NCBI RefSeq assembly: GCF_010907035.1 | Contig: NZ_QUMK01000056.1 | Span: 1 to 38,105 of the forward strand | Length of the DNA stretch: 38,105 bases | Source: Rhodopseudomonas sp. BR0M22 | GTDB taxonomy: Bacteria; Pseudomonadota; Alphaproteobacteria; Rhizobiales; Xanthobacteraceae | Reading direction: 5' to 3' | Shown: piece by piece, positions 8,312-16,117 of the stretch | Position numbering within the stretch: position 1 is the first letter of the stretch | Layout: every line of letters starts with the position of its first letter | Notes under the pieces: model-generated | The model's database searches: none | Seen by the model: the letters and a program-made list of their open reading frames with translations, nothing else | What the model was told of the DNA's origin: nothing | Program-made: the position numbers and the translations under genes

Positions 8312-9424
8312 TTGAGTCACCCAGAAGCAGAAGCTCTCTTTAGAAAGGCCTGTATTCCGTTTGAGCCCGAGCCTGGCTGGATTGCCGAGGGACGCAAGCC
8401 GGACTTCTACTGCCGAGGCAAGCATCCATTCTGGTGTGAGGTCAAGAACCTCGAACGGCTGGAAGACACACGGCGTCTTGGTGAGGCCTTCAACGAGCTC
8501 AGCGCCCGGACCGGCAACCTCGAACTGACCGGCCAAGGCTTCGCCCATATTCATCCGAATTTTTCGCACCGTGACGCAAAAACTGTCGTCCATCTCCTTA
8601 AAAGGGCGCTGAGGCGCTTAGCCGACCGCGACGCGCCGGATACCGTGGTCGCGTTAGTCCCGCTGAATCCTGATTACCGGGAATTTGTTAGGTTCGCGAT
8701 CTCCACGAAGATGCACGGCACCGTCGAATTCCATAGCTGCACCTCGCCGACCGGAACGTATGGCAGCCCGGACGGCATCTATGCCGAGCCGTATGAGCAG
8801 CGAACGAGGCTGCGGTTTTCAACGGGTGCAGAGAACACGTTCCTCGCTGGCAGAGTGGTCGCCCCCTCGCAGAGCTTCCTTGTGGCCATCGTTGCTCAGA
8901 AACATCCTGAAAAATTCACGCTGATGGCGGCTGCCTCCGCAGGGACAGTCAAGCGACTCCGCAATCCGGAGCGGATCAGGAACGTGCTCAACGATGCGAA
9001 CGACCAATTCAAGAACGGTCTTAAGTACAAGACGGCTCCTTGCCTGCTTGCGATCTTTCATGAAGGCCTGGACGTTCCGGACGACACTATCATCAAGAGC
9101 GCACTCTACGGTGATCTGAAGTTTTCCTTCCCTAAGGGCAACCCAGGAGGAGGCAGGCTCATATTGGATAAAGACGGCGCATGGAATCCGGAGAAGAACC
9201 GAACGACCAGTGCCCTACTGTACACCCGAAACAACGCAGAGCCTCTTCTCGTTCACAATTATTGGGCTGAACACCCGTTTCCGCGCGGCCTCTTTGCCTG
9301 CAGGGAGGTTTCAGCGCAGGCCGACGGGACATTCCACGAAGAAGATTTTGCTGGCACGACTACGTCGCTGAGGGGCCGTTGGCAAAAGCTGGTGCACATC
9401 CTCTTGCAGCTGTTCGGACGCTAA
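8312..9424 (+). CDS. PD-(D/E)xK nuclease-like protein of unknown role
   Basis: A 370-residue soluble protein with no signal peptide or membrane segment. Near the N-terminus GRKPDFYCRGKHPFWCEVKNL (residues about 27-47, given here only by its ends) reads as the beta-hairpin of a PD-(D/E)xK nuclease fold: Asp of PDF, then Glu and Lys of EVK. The remaining 320 residues match nothing I recognise. Translation apparently starts at TTG (8312), with GGAGCTGAGG just upstream; the following MSHPEAEALFRKACIPFEPEPGW looks like a natural nuclease-fold N-terminus. Base composition and codon use (TTA, AGG, AAA, CTT) differ from the GC-rich neighbours, and the gene sits next to tRNA-Thr, which suggests horizontal acquisition. 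A restriction-like or anti-phage role is possible but unproven. Confidence 0.7.
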   Translation: MSHPEAEALFRKACIPFEPEPGWIAEGRKPDFYCRGKHPFWCEVKNLERLEDTRRLGEAFNELSARTGNLELTGQGFAHIHPNFSHRDAKTVVHLLKRALRRLADRDAPDTVVALVPLNPDYREFVRFAISTKMHGTVEFHSCTSPTGTYGSPDGIYAEPYEQRTRLRFSTGAENTFLAGRVVAPSQSFLVAIVAQKHPEKFTLMAAASAGTVKRLRNPERIRNVLNDANDQFKNGLKYKTAPCLLAIFHEGLDVPDDTIIKSALYGDLKFSFPKGNPGGGRLILDKDGAWNPEKNRTTSALLYTRNNAEPLLVHNYWAEHPFPRGLFACREVSAQADGTFHEEDFAGTTTSLRGRWQKLVHILLQLFGR

Positions 9425-9879
9425 GTGTGCTTCGTCTCCGAATTTTGCCTGCTCTCGGCGTTCAACATTGCCACGATACCAGCTCGAAACTTGGAACAAA
9501 ATGCGGAGTGAGAATAAGCGCCGCACTTTTGACCCCCATCGGCATTCAACGCTGACCACACGAGATCATTTTCCGAAGATGGTTCAAAGGTGCCGGCAGT
9601 TGCTGCCAGGGTCAACCTTCGCCGCCGTTAGGGGCAACAACAACTCGCCGAATTACAGCTTCCCGGCCCCACCCCCACCCGCCGTCGTTAGAAGGCGCGT
9701 CACGGGACTCTCCGGAGGTTTGTGGCGTGTTGATGGATGACAACGACGGAAAGTGATCCCGGATAGTTGGCGCCGTGGTGCGAAAGAGCAGTTTGAAAGA
9801 TGCCGCCCCGGCGGTTCCCCTGCCGGGGCCACCATTTCAACGCTGCCCGGGGACCGCGCAGCGCAAGTCTGTTGAGCCG
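9425..9879. other. 455-bp gene-free segment, probably decayed insert
   Basis: No convincing gene is found between the nuclease-like gene and the SDR gene. The first 200 bp keep the lower GC content of the preceding gene. Short open frames exist on both strands, including a 64-codon minus-strand frame ending near 9421, but they lack recognisable motifs and good ribosome-binding sites. The part around 9660-9740 read on the minus strand has GTG-ACG-CGC... encoding a short Gly-rich peptide that stops after 16 codons, as a truncated gene start would. A strong hairpin lies at 9805-9829. The stretch may be the remnant of a mobile element, but no terminal repeats were found. Confidence 0.5.
9805..9829 (-). 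terminator. Strong hairpin downstream of the SDR operon
   Basis: A perfect 8-bp inverted repeat GCCCCGGC/GCCGGGGC flanks a 9-base loop. It lies about 50 bp past the stop of the minus-strand SDR gene, the last gene of a seven-gene operon, where a terminator is expected. On that strand the stem is followed by GGCATCTTTC, so the U-tract is poor. It is either a weak intrinsic terminator or an mRNA 3'-end-stabilising hairpin. Confidence 0.45.
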
Positions 9880-10626
9880 TCAGCTATAGAAAATGCCGCC
9901 GTCGACGTTCAGCGCCTGGCCGGTGACGAAGGCGGAATCGTCGGAGGCGAAGAAGGCGACCGGGCCGACGACGTCTTCCGGCTCGCCGAGACGGTGCAGG
10001 TCGGTGATCTTCTCGAAATACGTGACCCGCTCCGGATCGCGCAAATTGTTGCGGCCCATTTCGGTCTGGATGATGCCGGGGCACACCGCATTGACGGTGA
10101 TGCCGTGGCCGCCGAACTCCATCGACGAGACGCGGGTGAAGCCGACCACGGCCGACTTCGACGCCGCGTAGTGCGACTGGCCAGGGCCGCCGGTGCGCGC
10201 CGCCAGCGACGCGATGTTGACGATGCGGCCGTAGCGCCGCTCCTTCATGTGCACCACCACCGCCTGGGTCATCTGGAACACGCCGCGGACGTTGACCGCA
10301 AAGGTCTGATCCCAATGCTCGGGCGTAGTCTCGTCGATCATGGCGAGACGCAGGATGCCGGCATTGTTGACCAGCACGTCGACATGACCGAGCCCAGCGA
10401 CTGCCTCCGCCACCGAGCGCTGGCAATCCTCGATCTTGCTGACGTCGGCGAGGATCGGAAGGCACTTGCGGCCGAGCTGCTTCACCTCCTCGACGGTCTC
10501 GCGCAGCACGCTGTCCTGCGGCGCAATATCGGTGAGGGCGAGGTCGTAGCCGCGCTGAGCAAGGCCGAGCGCGATGGCGCGGCCGATGCCGCGGCTGGCT
10601 CCGGTGACGATGGCATGTCTGGTCAT
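9880..10626 (-). CDS. SDR family oxidoreductase
   Basis: A 248-residue classical short-chain dehydrogenase/reductase. The cofactor loop TGASRGIG (residues 8-15), NNAG (87-90) and the catalytic triad S140, Y153, K157 (YAASK) are all present, and the C-terminus GQALNVDGG is typical. Asp at the end of the second strand (ALTDIAP) suggests NAD(H) preference. It resembles 3-oxoacyl-ACP reductase-like and sugar/polyol dehydrogenases, and the substrate cannot be read from sequence. It follows the PfkB kinase gene by 36 bp with GAGGACA before its ATG. As last gene of the operon with aldolase and kinase it probably oxidises a hydroxyl of the imported compound. Confidence 0.92.
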   Translation of the reverse strand: MTRHAIVTGASRGIGRAIALGLAQRGYDLALTDIAPQDSVLRETVEEVKQLGRKCLPILADVSKIEDCQRSVAEAVAGLGHVDVLVNNAGILRLAMIDETTPEHWDQTFAVNVRGVFQMTQAVVVHMKERRYGRIVNIASLAARTGGPGQSHYAASKSAVVGFTRVSSMEFGGHGITVNAVCPGIIQTEMGRNNLRDPERVTYFEKITDLHRLGEPEDVVGPVAFFASDDSAFVTGQALNVDGGIFYS

Positions 10627-10662
10627 GAGGTGTCCTCGAAACGGTCCGATCCGGATTGATGG

Positions 10663-11625
10663 TCAGTGGGCGCGGGCGCCGCGCACCGGCAGCGTGTTCA
10701 TCGCCTTCACCGTTTCCTCGAACGACACGAGGTTGGCGCCGGAGCCGAGGCCGGTGGCGACGATGGCGGCCGTGGCGGTCGCCAGCCTGGCGCAGTCCTC
10801 GAGATCCCAGTCGCGGACCAAGCCGGCGATGAAGCCGCCGGTGTAGGAATCGCCGCAGCCCGAAGTGTCGCGCACGGTGATGTCGAACGCCGGCACGGTG
10901 AACTGCCGGCCGTCGCGCGTCATCACGAACGAGCCGTGCTCGCCGAGCGAGATCGCGCAGGCGCCGGCGCCCTTGCCGATGAAGTAGCGCGCGCAGGTCG
11001 CCGGATCGTCGCTGCCGATCAGCGCGTGGGTTTCGTCGATGCTCGGCATGAAGAAGTCGGTGTAGGGCATCAGCGGCTCGAGCAGCGGCAGGGTTTCGCT
11101 GCGCGCCTGGATCAGATCGACCGTGGTGATGCAGCCGGCCGCCTTGGCGTCGCGCAGCAGCGACACCGTCGGTTCGCCATCCATCGCCAGTAGCGAGCCG
11201 ACGCCGCCGAGATGCAGCACCTTGCTGCCGCAGGCGACCTTCTGGGCTTCGGGCGAGATCTTCCAGCGCGCCGAGGCGCCGCGCGCGTGCAGCACCGGCC
11301 GCGAGCCATCGGGCCGGATCGGCAGGATGGTGGCCGAGGTCGGCGCGCCGGCGATCTTCTCCATCACCGAGATGTCGATGCCCTCGCGCTGCATCGCGCC
11401 CAGCACCCAGTCGGCCTTCTCGTCGGTGCCGACCGCGCCGACCGCGAGCGCCTTCAGGCCGAGACGGGCGCAGGGCACCACGGTGCCGCCCGCCGTGCCG
11501 GCGACGGTGAGACGGATTTCATCGATCAGCGCGCGGCCGCCGCCGGCCGGGATTTCGGTGACCGGCACGCCGAGAATGTCGAGGATGTAGGTGCCGCAGA
11601 CGCTGACGTCGTGGGGATGGGCCAT
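10663..11625 (-). CDS. PfkB-family carbohydrate kinase
   Basis: A 320-residue ribokinase-fold sugar kinase. The N-terminal strand VCGTYILDILGVPV, the GGTVVPCARLGLKALAVGAVGTDEKAD region and the C-terminal signature DTSGCGDSYTGGFIAGL (residues about 252-268, catalytic Asp in GCGD) are visible. The family transfers phosphate from ATP to a hydroxymethyl or ring hydroxyl of sugars, nucleosides or related compounds. Lying between a class II aldolase gene (30 bp upstream) and an SDR gene, it likely phosphorylates the aldolase substrate or its precursor. The usual GAGDAF is GCGDSY here, a tolerated variation. The substrate is unknown. Confidence 0.9.
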   Translation of the reverse strand: MAHPHDVSVCGTYILDILGVPVTEIPAGGGRALIDEIRLTVAGTAGGTVVPCARLGLKALAVGAVGTDEKADWVLGAMQREGIDISVMEKIAGAPTSATILPIRPDGSRPVLHARGASARWKISPEAQKVACGSKVLHLGGVGSLLAMDGEPTVSLLRDAKAAGCITTVDLIQARSETLPLLEPLMPYTDFFMPSIDETHALIGSDDPATCARYFIGKGAGACAISLGEHGSFVMTRDGRQFTVPAFDITVRDTSGCGDSYTGGFIAGLVRDWDLEDCARLATATAAIVATGLGSGANLVSFEETVKAMNTLPVRGARAH

Positions 11626-11655
11626 GGAGCAAGCCTTGCGCAGGTTTGGTTGTTG

Positions 11656-12342
11656 TCAATTGGAGGTCTTCGGAGCGCGGTCGCTGTCGCGCAGGCCGTA
11701 TTGGCCCCAGCGCTTCAGGATGCTGTCGACCTCGTCGTCGGAGAGCAGCGGCGGCGTGCCGATCTGCAGGCAGCCGTGATACTGCTTGGCTAGCACTTCG
11801 ACGGTGCCGGCGAGCCACAGCGCCCGGCGCAGGTTCGGGCCGATCGCGATCAGGCCGTGATGCGCCATCAGGCAGGCGCGGCGATAGCGCAGCGCTTCCA
11901 GCACGGTCTGCGACAGCTCGGCAGTGCCGTACTGCGCGTAGGGCGCGCAGGGGATGTCGTTGCCGCCGCCGGCTGCGATCATGTAGTGGATCGCCGGAAT
12001 CGCGCGGTTCATGATCGCGATGATGGTGCAGAAGATCGGATGTGCGTGCACCACCGCATGGGCTTCCGGCTTCTCGCGCAGAATGTCGAGATGGAAGCGC
12101 CACTCGGTCGAGGGCACCCGCCCCTCCGGCGCGGTCCACGAGCCGTCCCACTTCATCGCCACGATGTCTTCGGGCTGCATCAACTCGTAGGGCACGCCGG
12201 ACGGCGTCACCAGGATGCCGTCCTCGGTGCGGACGCTGATATTGCCGGAGGTGCCCTGGTTGATACCGAGGGCCGTCATCTCGCGGCAGGCGTCGATGAT
12301 GGATTGCCGGGTCGCAACGTCTGCAGCGCCGGGAAGCGTCAT
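11656..12342 (-). CDS. Class II aldolase/adducin family protein
   Basis: A 228-residue protein of the L-fuculose-1-phosphate aldolase family. Visible features are the phosphate-binding GTSGNISVR (30-38), the catalytic Glu in PSTEWRFH (E80), the zinc-binding HAHP (H99, H101) and the third zinc ligand in MAHHGLIAIG (H161/H162). Members cleave phosphorylated ketoses or related hydroxy acids to dihydroxyacetone phosphate and an aldehyde, or act as decarboxylases. The PfkB kinase downstream could supply the phosphorylated substrate. GAGGAAA precedes the ATG. An 80-bp gap separates it from the AhpD-like gene upstream in the same operon. Confidence 0.9.
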   Translation of the reverse strand: MTLPGAADVATRQSIIDACREMTALGINQGTSGNISVRTEDGILVTPSGVPYELMQPEDIVAMKWDGSWTAPEGRVPSTEWRFHLDILREKPEAHAVVHAHPIFCTIIAIMNRAIPAIHYMIAAGGGNDIPCAPYAQYGTAELSQTVLEALRYRRACLMAHHGLIAIGPNLRRALWLAGTVEVLAKQYHGCLQIGTPPLLSDDEVDSILKRWGQYGLRDSDRAPKTSN

Positions 12343-12422
12343 GGGTGGGTTTCCTCAAAGGTTGGCCGCTGCGGCTCTTGCCGGCCGCTGCGCATCGTCG
12401 CGGAATTTACGAACGAGGCGCG

Positions 12423-12992
12423 TCAGCGTCCCATCGCATAGAACTCATCGTTCGGCCGCATGCTGGTGACGTTGGCGAGGCGGTTGGACATGCCGAAGAA
12501 CGCCGCGATCGCCGCGATGTCCCAGATGTCTTCCTCGCTGAAGTCGTGGCTCTTCAGCGTTTCGATGTCGGCATCCCCGACTTCGTAGGCCTGAGCCGAG
12601 ACCTTCATGGCGAAGTCGAGCATCGCGCGCTGCCGCGGGGTGATATCGGCTTTCCGATAGTTCACCGCAATCTGGTCGGCGAGCAGCGGGTTCTTGGCGC
12701 GGATGCGCAGGATAGCGCCGTGCGCGATCACGCAATACTGGCACTGGTTGGCGTTGCTGGTGGCGACCACGATCATCTCGCGCTCGGCCTTGGTGATCGG
12801 GCCCGGCTTGTCCATCAGCGCGTCGTGATAAGCGAAGAAGGCGCGGAATTCGTCGGGGCGATGCGCCAGCGTGAGAAACACGTTGGGCACGAAGCCGGAC
12901 TTCTCCTGCACCGCCAGAATGCGTGTGCGGATGTCCTCCGGCAGGCTGGCGATCTCCGGAACCGGGAAGCGGCTGATGGCGGGCTTGGTCAT
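12423..12992 (-). CDS. AhpD-like peroxidase-related protein (carboxymuconolactone decarboxylase fold)
   Basis: A 189-residue cytoplasmic protein of the AhpD/CMD superfamily, resembling proteins annotated peroxidase-related enzyme. The active-site pattern E-x(n)-CxxC-xxx-H is intact: E72 in KAEREMI, C84-Q-Y-C87 and H91 in CVIAHG. The family provides alkylhydroperoxide reductase or general thiol-disulfide activity. The start at 12992 (MTKPAISRFPVPEI) is chosen because it begins the family region; a longer frame overlaps the molybdoenzyme gene. It begins 14 bp after the molybdopterin oxidoreductase stop, implying tight co-expression. It may protect against, or process, a peroxide or disulfide formed during the pathway. 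Confidence 0.88.
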   Translation of the reverse strand: MTKPAISRFPVPEIASLPEDIRTRILAVQEKSGFVPNVFLTLAHRPDEFRAFFAYHDALMDKPGPITKAEREMIVVATSNANQCQYCVIAHGAILRIRAKNPLLADQIAVNYRKADITPRQRAMLDFAMKVSAQAYEVGDADIETLKSHDFSEEDIWDIAAIAAFFGMSNRLANVTSMRPNDEFYAMGR

Positions 12993-13006
12993 GGCGCTGT
13001 CTCTCT

Positions 13007-15316
13007 TTAGGCGGTCGCGAGGGCGACCAGCTTGTCCTGATATTCGTCGAAAGCGTCGCGTTGATCTGCGATGTGCGGCTCGGCACGGACCAGGCAGGTA
13101 TGTGCCGAGCAGCCCTGGCCGAATTGCGATGTGCCGATGTCGAGCGTCAGCACGTTGGGATTGCCGGCGACTTCGAGGCCGTTCTCGTCGCGCGGGGTGA
13201 ACCAGGCGCCGGTCGGCAGCACAAGTACGCCGGGGCGGACCGCGTCGGTGACGGTCGCGGTCGCCAGACAGGCGCCGCGGGCGTTCCAGATCCGGATGGT
13301 CTGGCCGTCCTCGATGCCCCGCGCCGCCGCGTCCTGCGGATTGAGCTTGGCCTGTTCGCGGCCGTTGCGCTTGGCCGCCACGCTGGCGACGCCGGTTTCG
13401 ATCTGGCTGTGCAGCCGGCCGACCGGCTGATGCGAGATCAGATGCAGGTCCGGAGCTTCGCCCTTGCCGAGCCACTCGGCCGGCTCCAGCCACGCCGGGT
13501 GCGGCGGGCAATCGGCATAGCCGAGCTGGGCCAGCGTGCGGCTGCCGAGCACGATCTTGCCGCTCTCGGTGGCGAGCGGGTGAGCCGCGGGGTTGGCGCG
13601 GAACTCGGCCAGGAAGGTGTGCTCGGCGCGCACCGGGCAGCGGGCGTAGCCGCGCTCCCAGAAGCTGTCGAAGTCGGGCATCTCGAATCCGTGGCGTCCG
13701 ACCGCGTCCTGCCGCACCTCTTCGTAGAGATGCCGCACCCAGCCGATCTCGTCGCGGCCTTCGTTGAAGCTGTCGGCGACGCCGAGCTTGCCGGCGATGC
13801 GATCGAAGATCTCGAAATCCGGCAGCGACTCGCCGACCGGCGCGATCGCCCGCTTCATCGCGATGACGAAATCGGAGCGGCGATTGCCGGCGATGTCGTT
13901 ACGTTCGATCGACGTCGTCGCCGGCAGCACGATATCGGCGCGCTGCGCGGTCGCGGTGAACATCGGATCCTGCACGATGATGGTTTCCGGCCGCGTCCAC
14001 GCTTCGGCGAGCCGGTTGAGATCCTGATGGTGGTGATACGGATTGCCGCCGGCCCAATACACCAGCCGCGTATCCGGATAGGTCTGCGTCTTGCCTTCGT
14101 AGGTGAAGGTGCCGCCCGGATTGAGCAGCATGTCGCTGATCCGCGCCACCGGGATGAAGCTGTCGATCGGTCGCGTCAGTTGCGAGATCGCCGGCGACTT
14201 GCCGATGTTGAACGGCGAACCGACGCCGCCGAGCGACCCGTAGCCGAAGCCGACGCCGCCGCCCGGCAGACCGATCTGGCCGATGATCGAGGCGAGCCCG
14301 ATCGCCGCCCAGAACGGCTGTTCGCCGTGATGGGCGCGCTGCAGGCTCCAGCTCGCGGTGAGCATGCTGCGGGTCTCGACCAGCCGCCGCGCCAGCTTGC
14401 GGATGGCCTCGGCATCAAGACCGCAGATCTCCGCCGCCCAGGCCGCGTCCTTGCGGACGCCGTCGGCCGAGCCGTCGAGATAGGCCAGCAGTTGTTCGGC
14501 ACCGCTGGTGCAGCGATCCAAAAACGCGCGGGCGTGGCGGTCCGCCAGCACGATCTCGCCGGCGAGGCCGAGCATCAGCGCCGCATCGGTGTTCGGACGG
14601 ATCGGCCACCACTCGGCGCCGACCCACTCCGGCATATCATCCTTCAGCGGCGAGACGTGCACGATGCGGATGCCGCGATCGACGATCTTGCGCAAATACG
14701 ACTCGACCCGGTGCACCCCGATGCCGCCGGCTTCGGTCTGTGCGGTGCGCGGCGACAGAGCGCCGAACACCACCAGCGTCTCGGTGTGGTCGGCGATGGT
14801 GTCGAGCGTGTTGGCACGGCCGTCGCAGGCATCCGAGCTGCCGAGCGTATGGCGCAGGATCACCGGGCCTGCGGCGATCGAATAGGTATCGACGTGGCGG
14901 GTGAAGCCGCCCACCAGATTGAGCATCCGCTTCAAGAGCGACGAGGCGTGATGCAACCGGCCCGAATTGGTCCAGCCATAGGAGCCGGCGAAAATCGAGG
15001 CGTTGCCGTAAGTCGTCGAGACGCGGCGGATTTCATCCGCCACCAGCGTGGTGGCTTCGTCCCAACTGACTGGTACGAACTTCTCGGCGCCGCGCTTGCG
15101 CCGGTCGCTGTGCTCACGCTTGTCAAGCCAGCCGGCACGCACCATCGGACGCAGCACCCGCCGCTTCGGATTGGCCCATTCCGGCACCGAATGAATGATC
15201 GGCGACGGCGCCGGATCGTGCGCGAACGGTTCGACGCCGACGATGCTCCCGTCCTGCACCAGCAGCGTATAGGCGCCCCAGTGGCTGCAATGCGGGATTC
15301 GCTCGATCTCACTCAC
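13007..15316 (-). CDS. Molybdopterin oxidoreductase, BisC/TMAO/DMSO reductase family
   Basis: A 769-residue enzyme of the DMSO-reductase family. No twin-arginine or Sec signal and no N-terminal iron-sulfur Cys motif are present, so it is predicted cytoplasmic and most like biotin sulfoxide reductase. Family blocks include SHWGAYTLLVQDG, SVPEWANPKRRVLRPMVRAGWL, GSYGWTNSGRLHHA (111-124), WAGGNPYHHHQDLNRLAEAW and the C-terminal cofactor-binding HLISHQPVGRLHSQ and GVLVLPTGAWF. In DMSO reductase the motif is W-x-S-x-G with Ser as molybdenum ligand; here W-T-N-S-G puts Asn117 at that position. The reaction may be S- or N-oxide reduction or something divergent. It lies 33 bp after the CoA-transferase-like beta gene. 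Confidence 0.9.
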   Translation of the reverse strand: MSEIERIPHCSHWGAYTLLVQDGSIVGVEPFAHDPAPSPIIHSVPEWANPKRRVLRPMVRAGWLDKREHSDRRKRGAEKFVPVSWDEATTLVADEIRRVSTTYGNASIFAGSYGWTNSGRLHHASSLLKRMLNLVGGFTRHVDTYSIAAGPVILRHTLGSSDACDGRANTLDTIADHTETLVVFGALSPRTAQTEAGGIGVHRVESYLRKIVDRGIRIVHVSPLKDDMPEWVGAEWWPIRPNTDAALMLGLAGEIVLADRHARAFLDRCTSGAEQLLAYLDGSADGVRKDAAWAAEICGLDAEAIRKLARRLVETRSMLTASWSLQRAHHGEQPFWAAIGLASIIGQIGLPGGGVGFGYGSLGGVGSPFNIGKSPAISQLTRPIDSFIPVARISDMLLNPGGTFTYEGKTQTYPDTRLVYWAGGNPYHHHQDLNRLAEAWTRPETIIVQDPMFTATAQRADIVLPATTSIERNDIAGNRRSDFVIAMKRAIAPVGESLPDFEIFDRIAGKLGVADSFNEGRDEIGWVRHLYEEVRQDAVGRHGFEMPDFDSFWERGYARCPVRAEHTFLAEFRANPAAHPLATESGKIVLGSRTLAQLGYADCPPHPAWLEPAEWLGKGEAPDLHLISHQPVGRLHSQIETGVASVAAKRNGREQAKLNPQDAAARGIEDGQTIRIWNARGACLATATVTDAVRPGVLVLPTGAWFTPRDENGLEVAGNPNVLTLDIGTSQFGQGCSAHTCLVRAEPHIADQRDAFDEYQDKLVALATA

Positions 15317-15349
15317 ACGCCGTCTCCGTGGGATTGCTCGCCGATCGGC

Positions 15350-16117
15350 TCAGGACGCATGGGACAGCGGCTGAGCGATCTCGCGCCGCATCTGGGCGGC
15401 GAAGTCCGGATAGGTCTCTGCGACCTCGTCGTAGACGCGCTCGCGCAGCAGCTTCAGGACCTGGGGATCCGGCAGCGCGGTCTGCGCCGGCGTCTCATCG
15501 TGGGCGAACTTGAAGCCGGTCGCCTCCTTGATGGCGGCAAGATCATAGCCGGGATGAACGCTCTGCAGGTCGAAGCCGCGGCGGTCCTTGTCGAAGCGGA
15601 ACAGCGCCTTGCTGGTGAGCAGCGCGATCGGCCCGCCGGGCCGATACACGCCCTCGTCGCTGAGGCCGGGCGCACTGATGAAGTCGACCTTCTCGACCAT
15701 TGCGCGCGGGGTGTGCTCCTCGCGGAACAGGATCACCCGCGGCACCACGTAGTACAGATAGGCCGACCCGAACGAGCCCGGCCAGCGCACCTGCGACTGG
15801 GGATACTCGCCGGCCCCGACCAGGTTGATGTTGCCCTGGCCGTCGATCTGGCCGCCGCCGAGGAAGAACGCATCGATGCGGCCCTGGCCGGCGCAGTCGA
15901 ACAATTCGGCCGAACCGTTGGTGAAGAAGTTGTGCTCGACCGAACCGAGGATCGAGATCCGTGGCCCGGTCTCGCCGGCCTGCTGTTTCAGCGCCCGCAG
16001 CAGCATCGCGCCCGAGGCCGGGATCGGCGAGGAGGCGCCGACCGCAACATGACGAACGCCGTCGAGCAGCTTGGCGATGGTGCAGATCAGGATCTCGCGC
16101 GGATGAATGTCGGTCAT
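15350..16117 (-). CDS. CoA-transferase family I-like protein, beta subunit
   Basis: A 255-residue protein resembling the beta subunit of glutaconate-type CoA transferases: ILICTIAKLLDGVRHVAVGA, FLGGGQIDGQGNINLVGAG, and FISAPGLSDEGVYRPGGP. In glutaconate CoA transferase the catalytic Glu occurs in an ESG motif at the end of a strand; the matching position here is Gly58 in ISILGSVEHN, so the canonical covalent CoA-ester mechanism looks impossible. Related steroid-ring hydrolases (IpdAB) also have this fold without transferase activity. The start at 16117 shares one base with the alpha-subunit stop (TGATG), indicating coupled translation and a heteromeric complex. Confidence 0.85.
   Translation of the reverse strand: MTDIHPREILICTIAKLLDGVRHVAVGASSPIPASGAMLLRALKQQAGETGPRISILGSVEHNFFTNGSAELFDCAGQGRIDAFFLGGGQIDGQGNINLVGAGEYPQSQVRWPGSFGSAYLYYVVPRVILFREEHTPRAMVEKVDFISAPGLSDEGVYRPGGPIALLTSKALFRFDKDRRGFDLQSVHPGYDLAAIKEATGFKFAHDETPAQTALPDPQVLKLLRERVYDEVAETYPDFAAQMRREIAQPLSHAS

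Noticed and set aside
9620-9840. tmRNA or second tRNA, suggested by GGCAACAACAAC near 9632 and GGTTC...CCACCA near 9813
   Set aside because: The reading frame after the putative tag shows no alanine-rich degradation tag or nearby stop, the T-loop lacks the conserved TTCRA, and no complementary acceptor strand is present.
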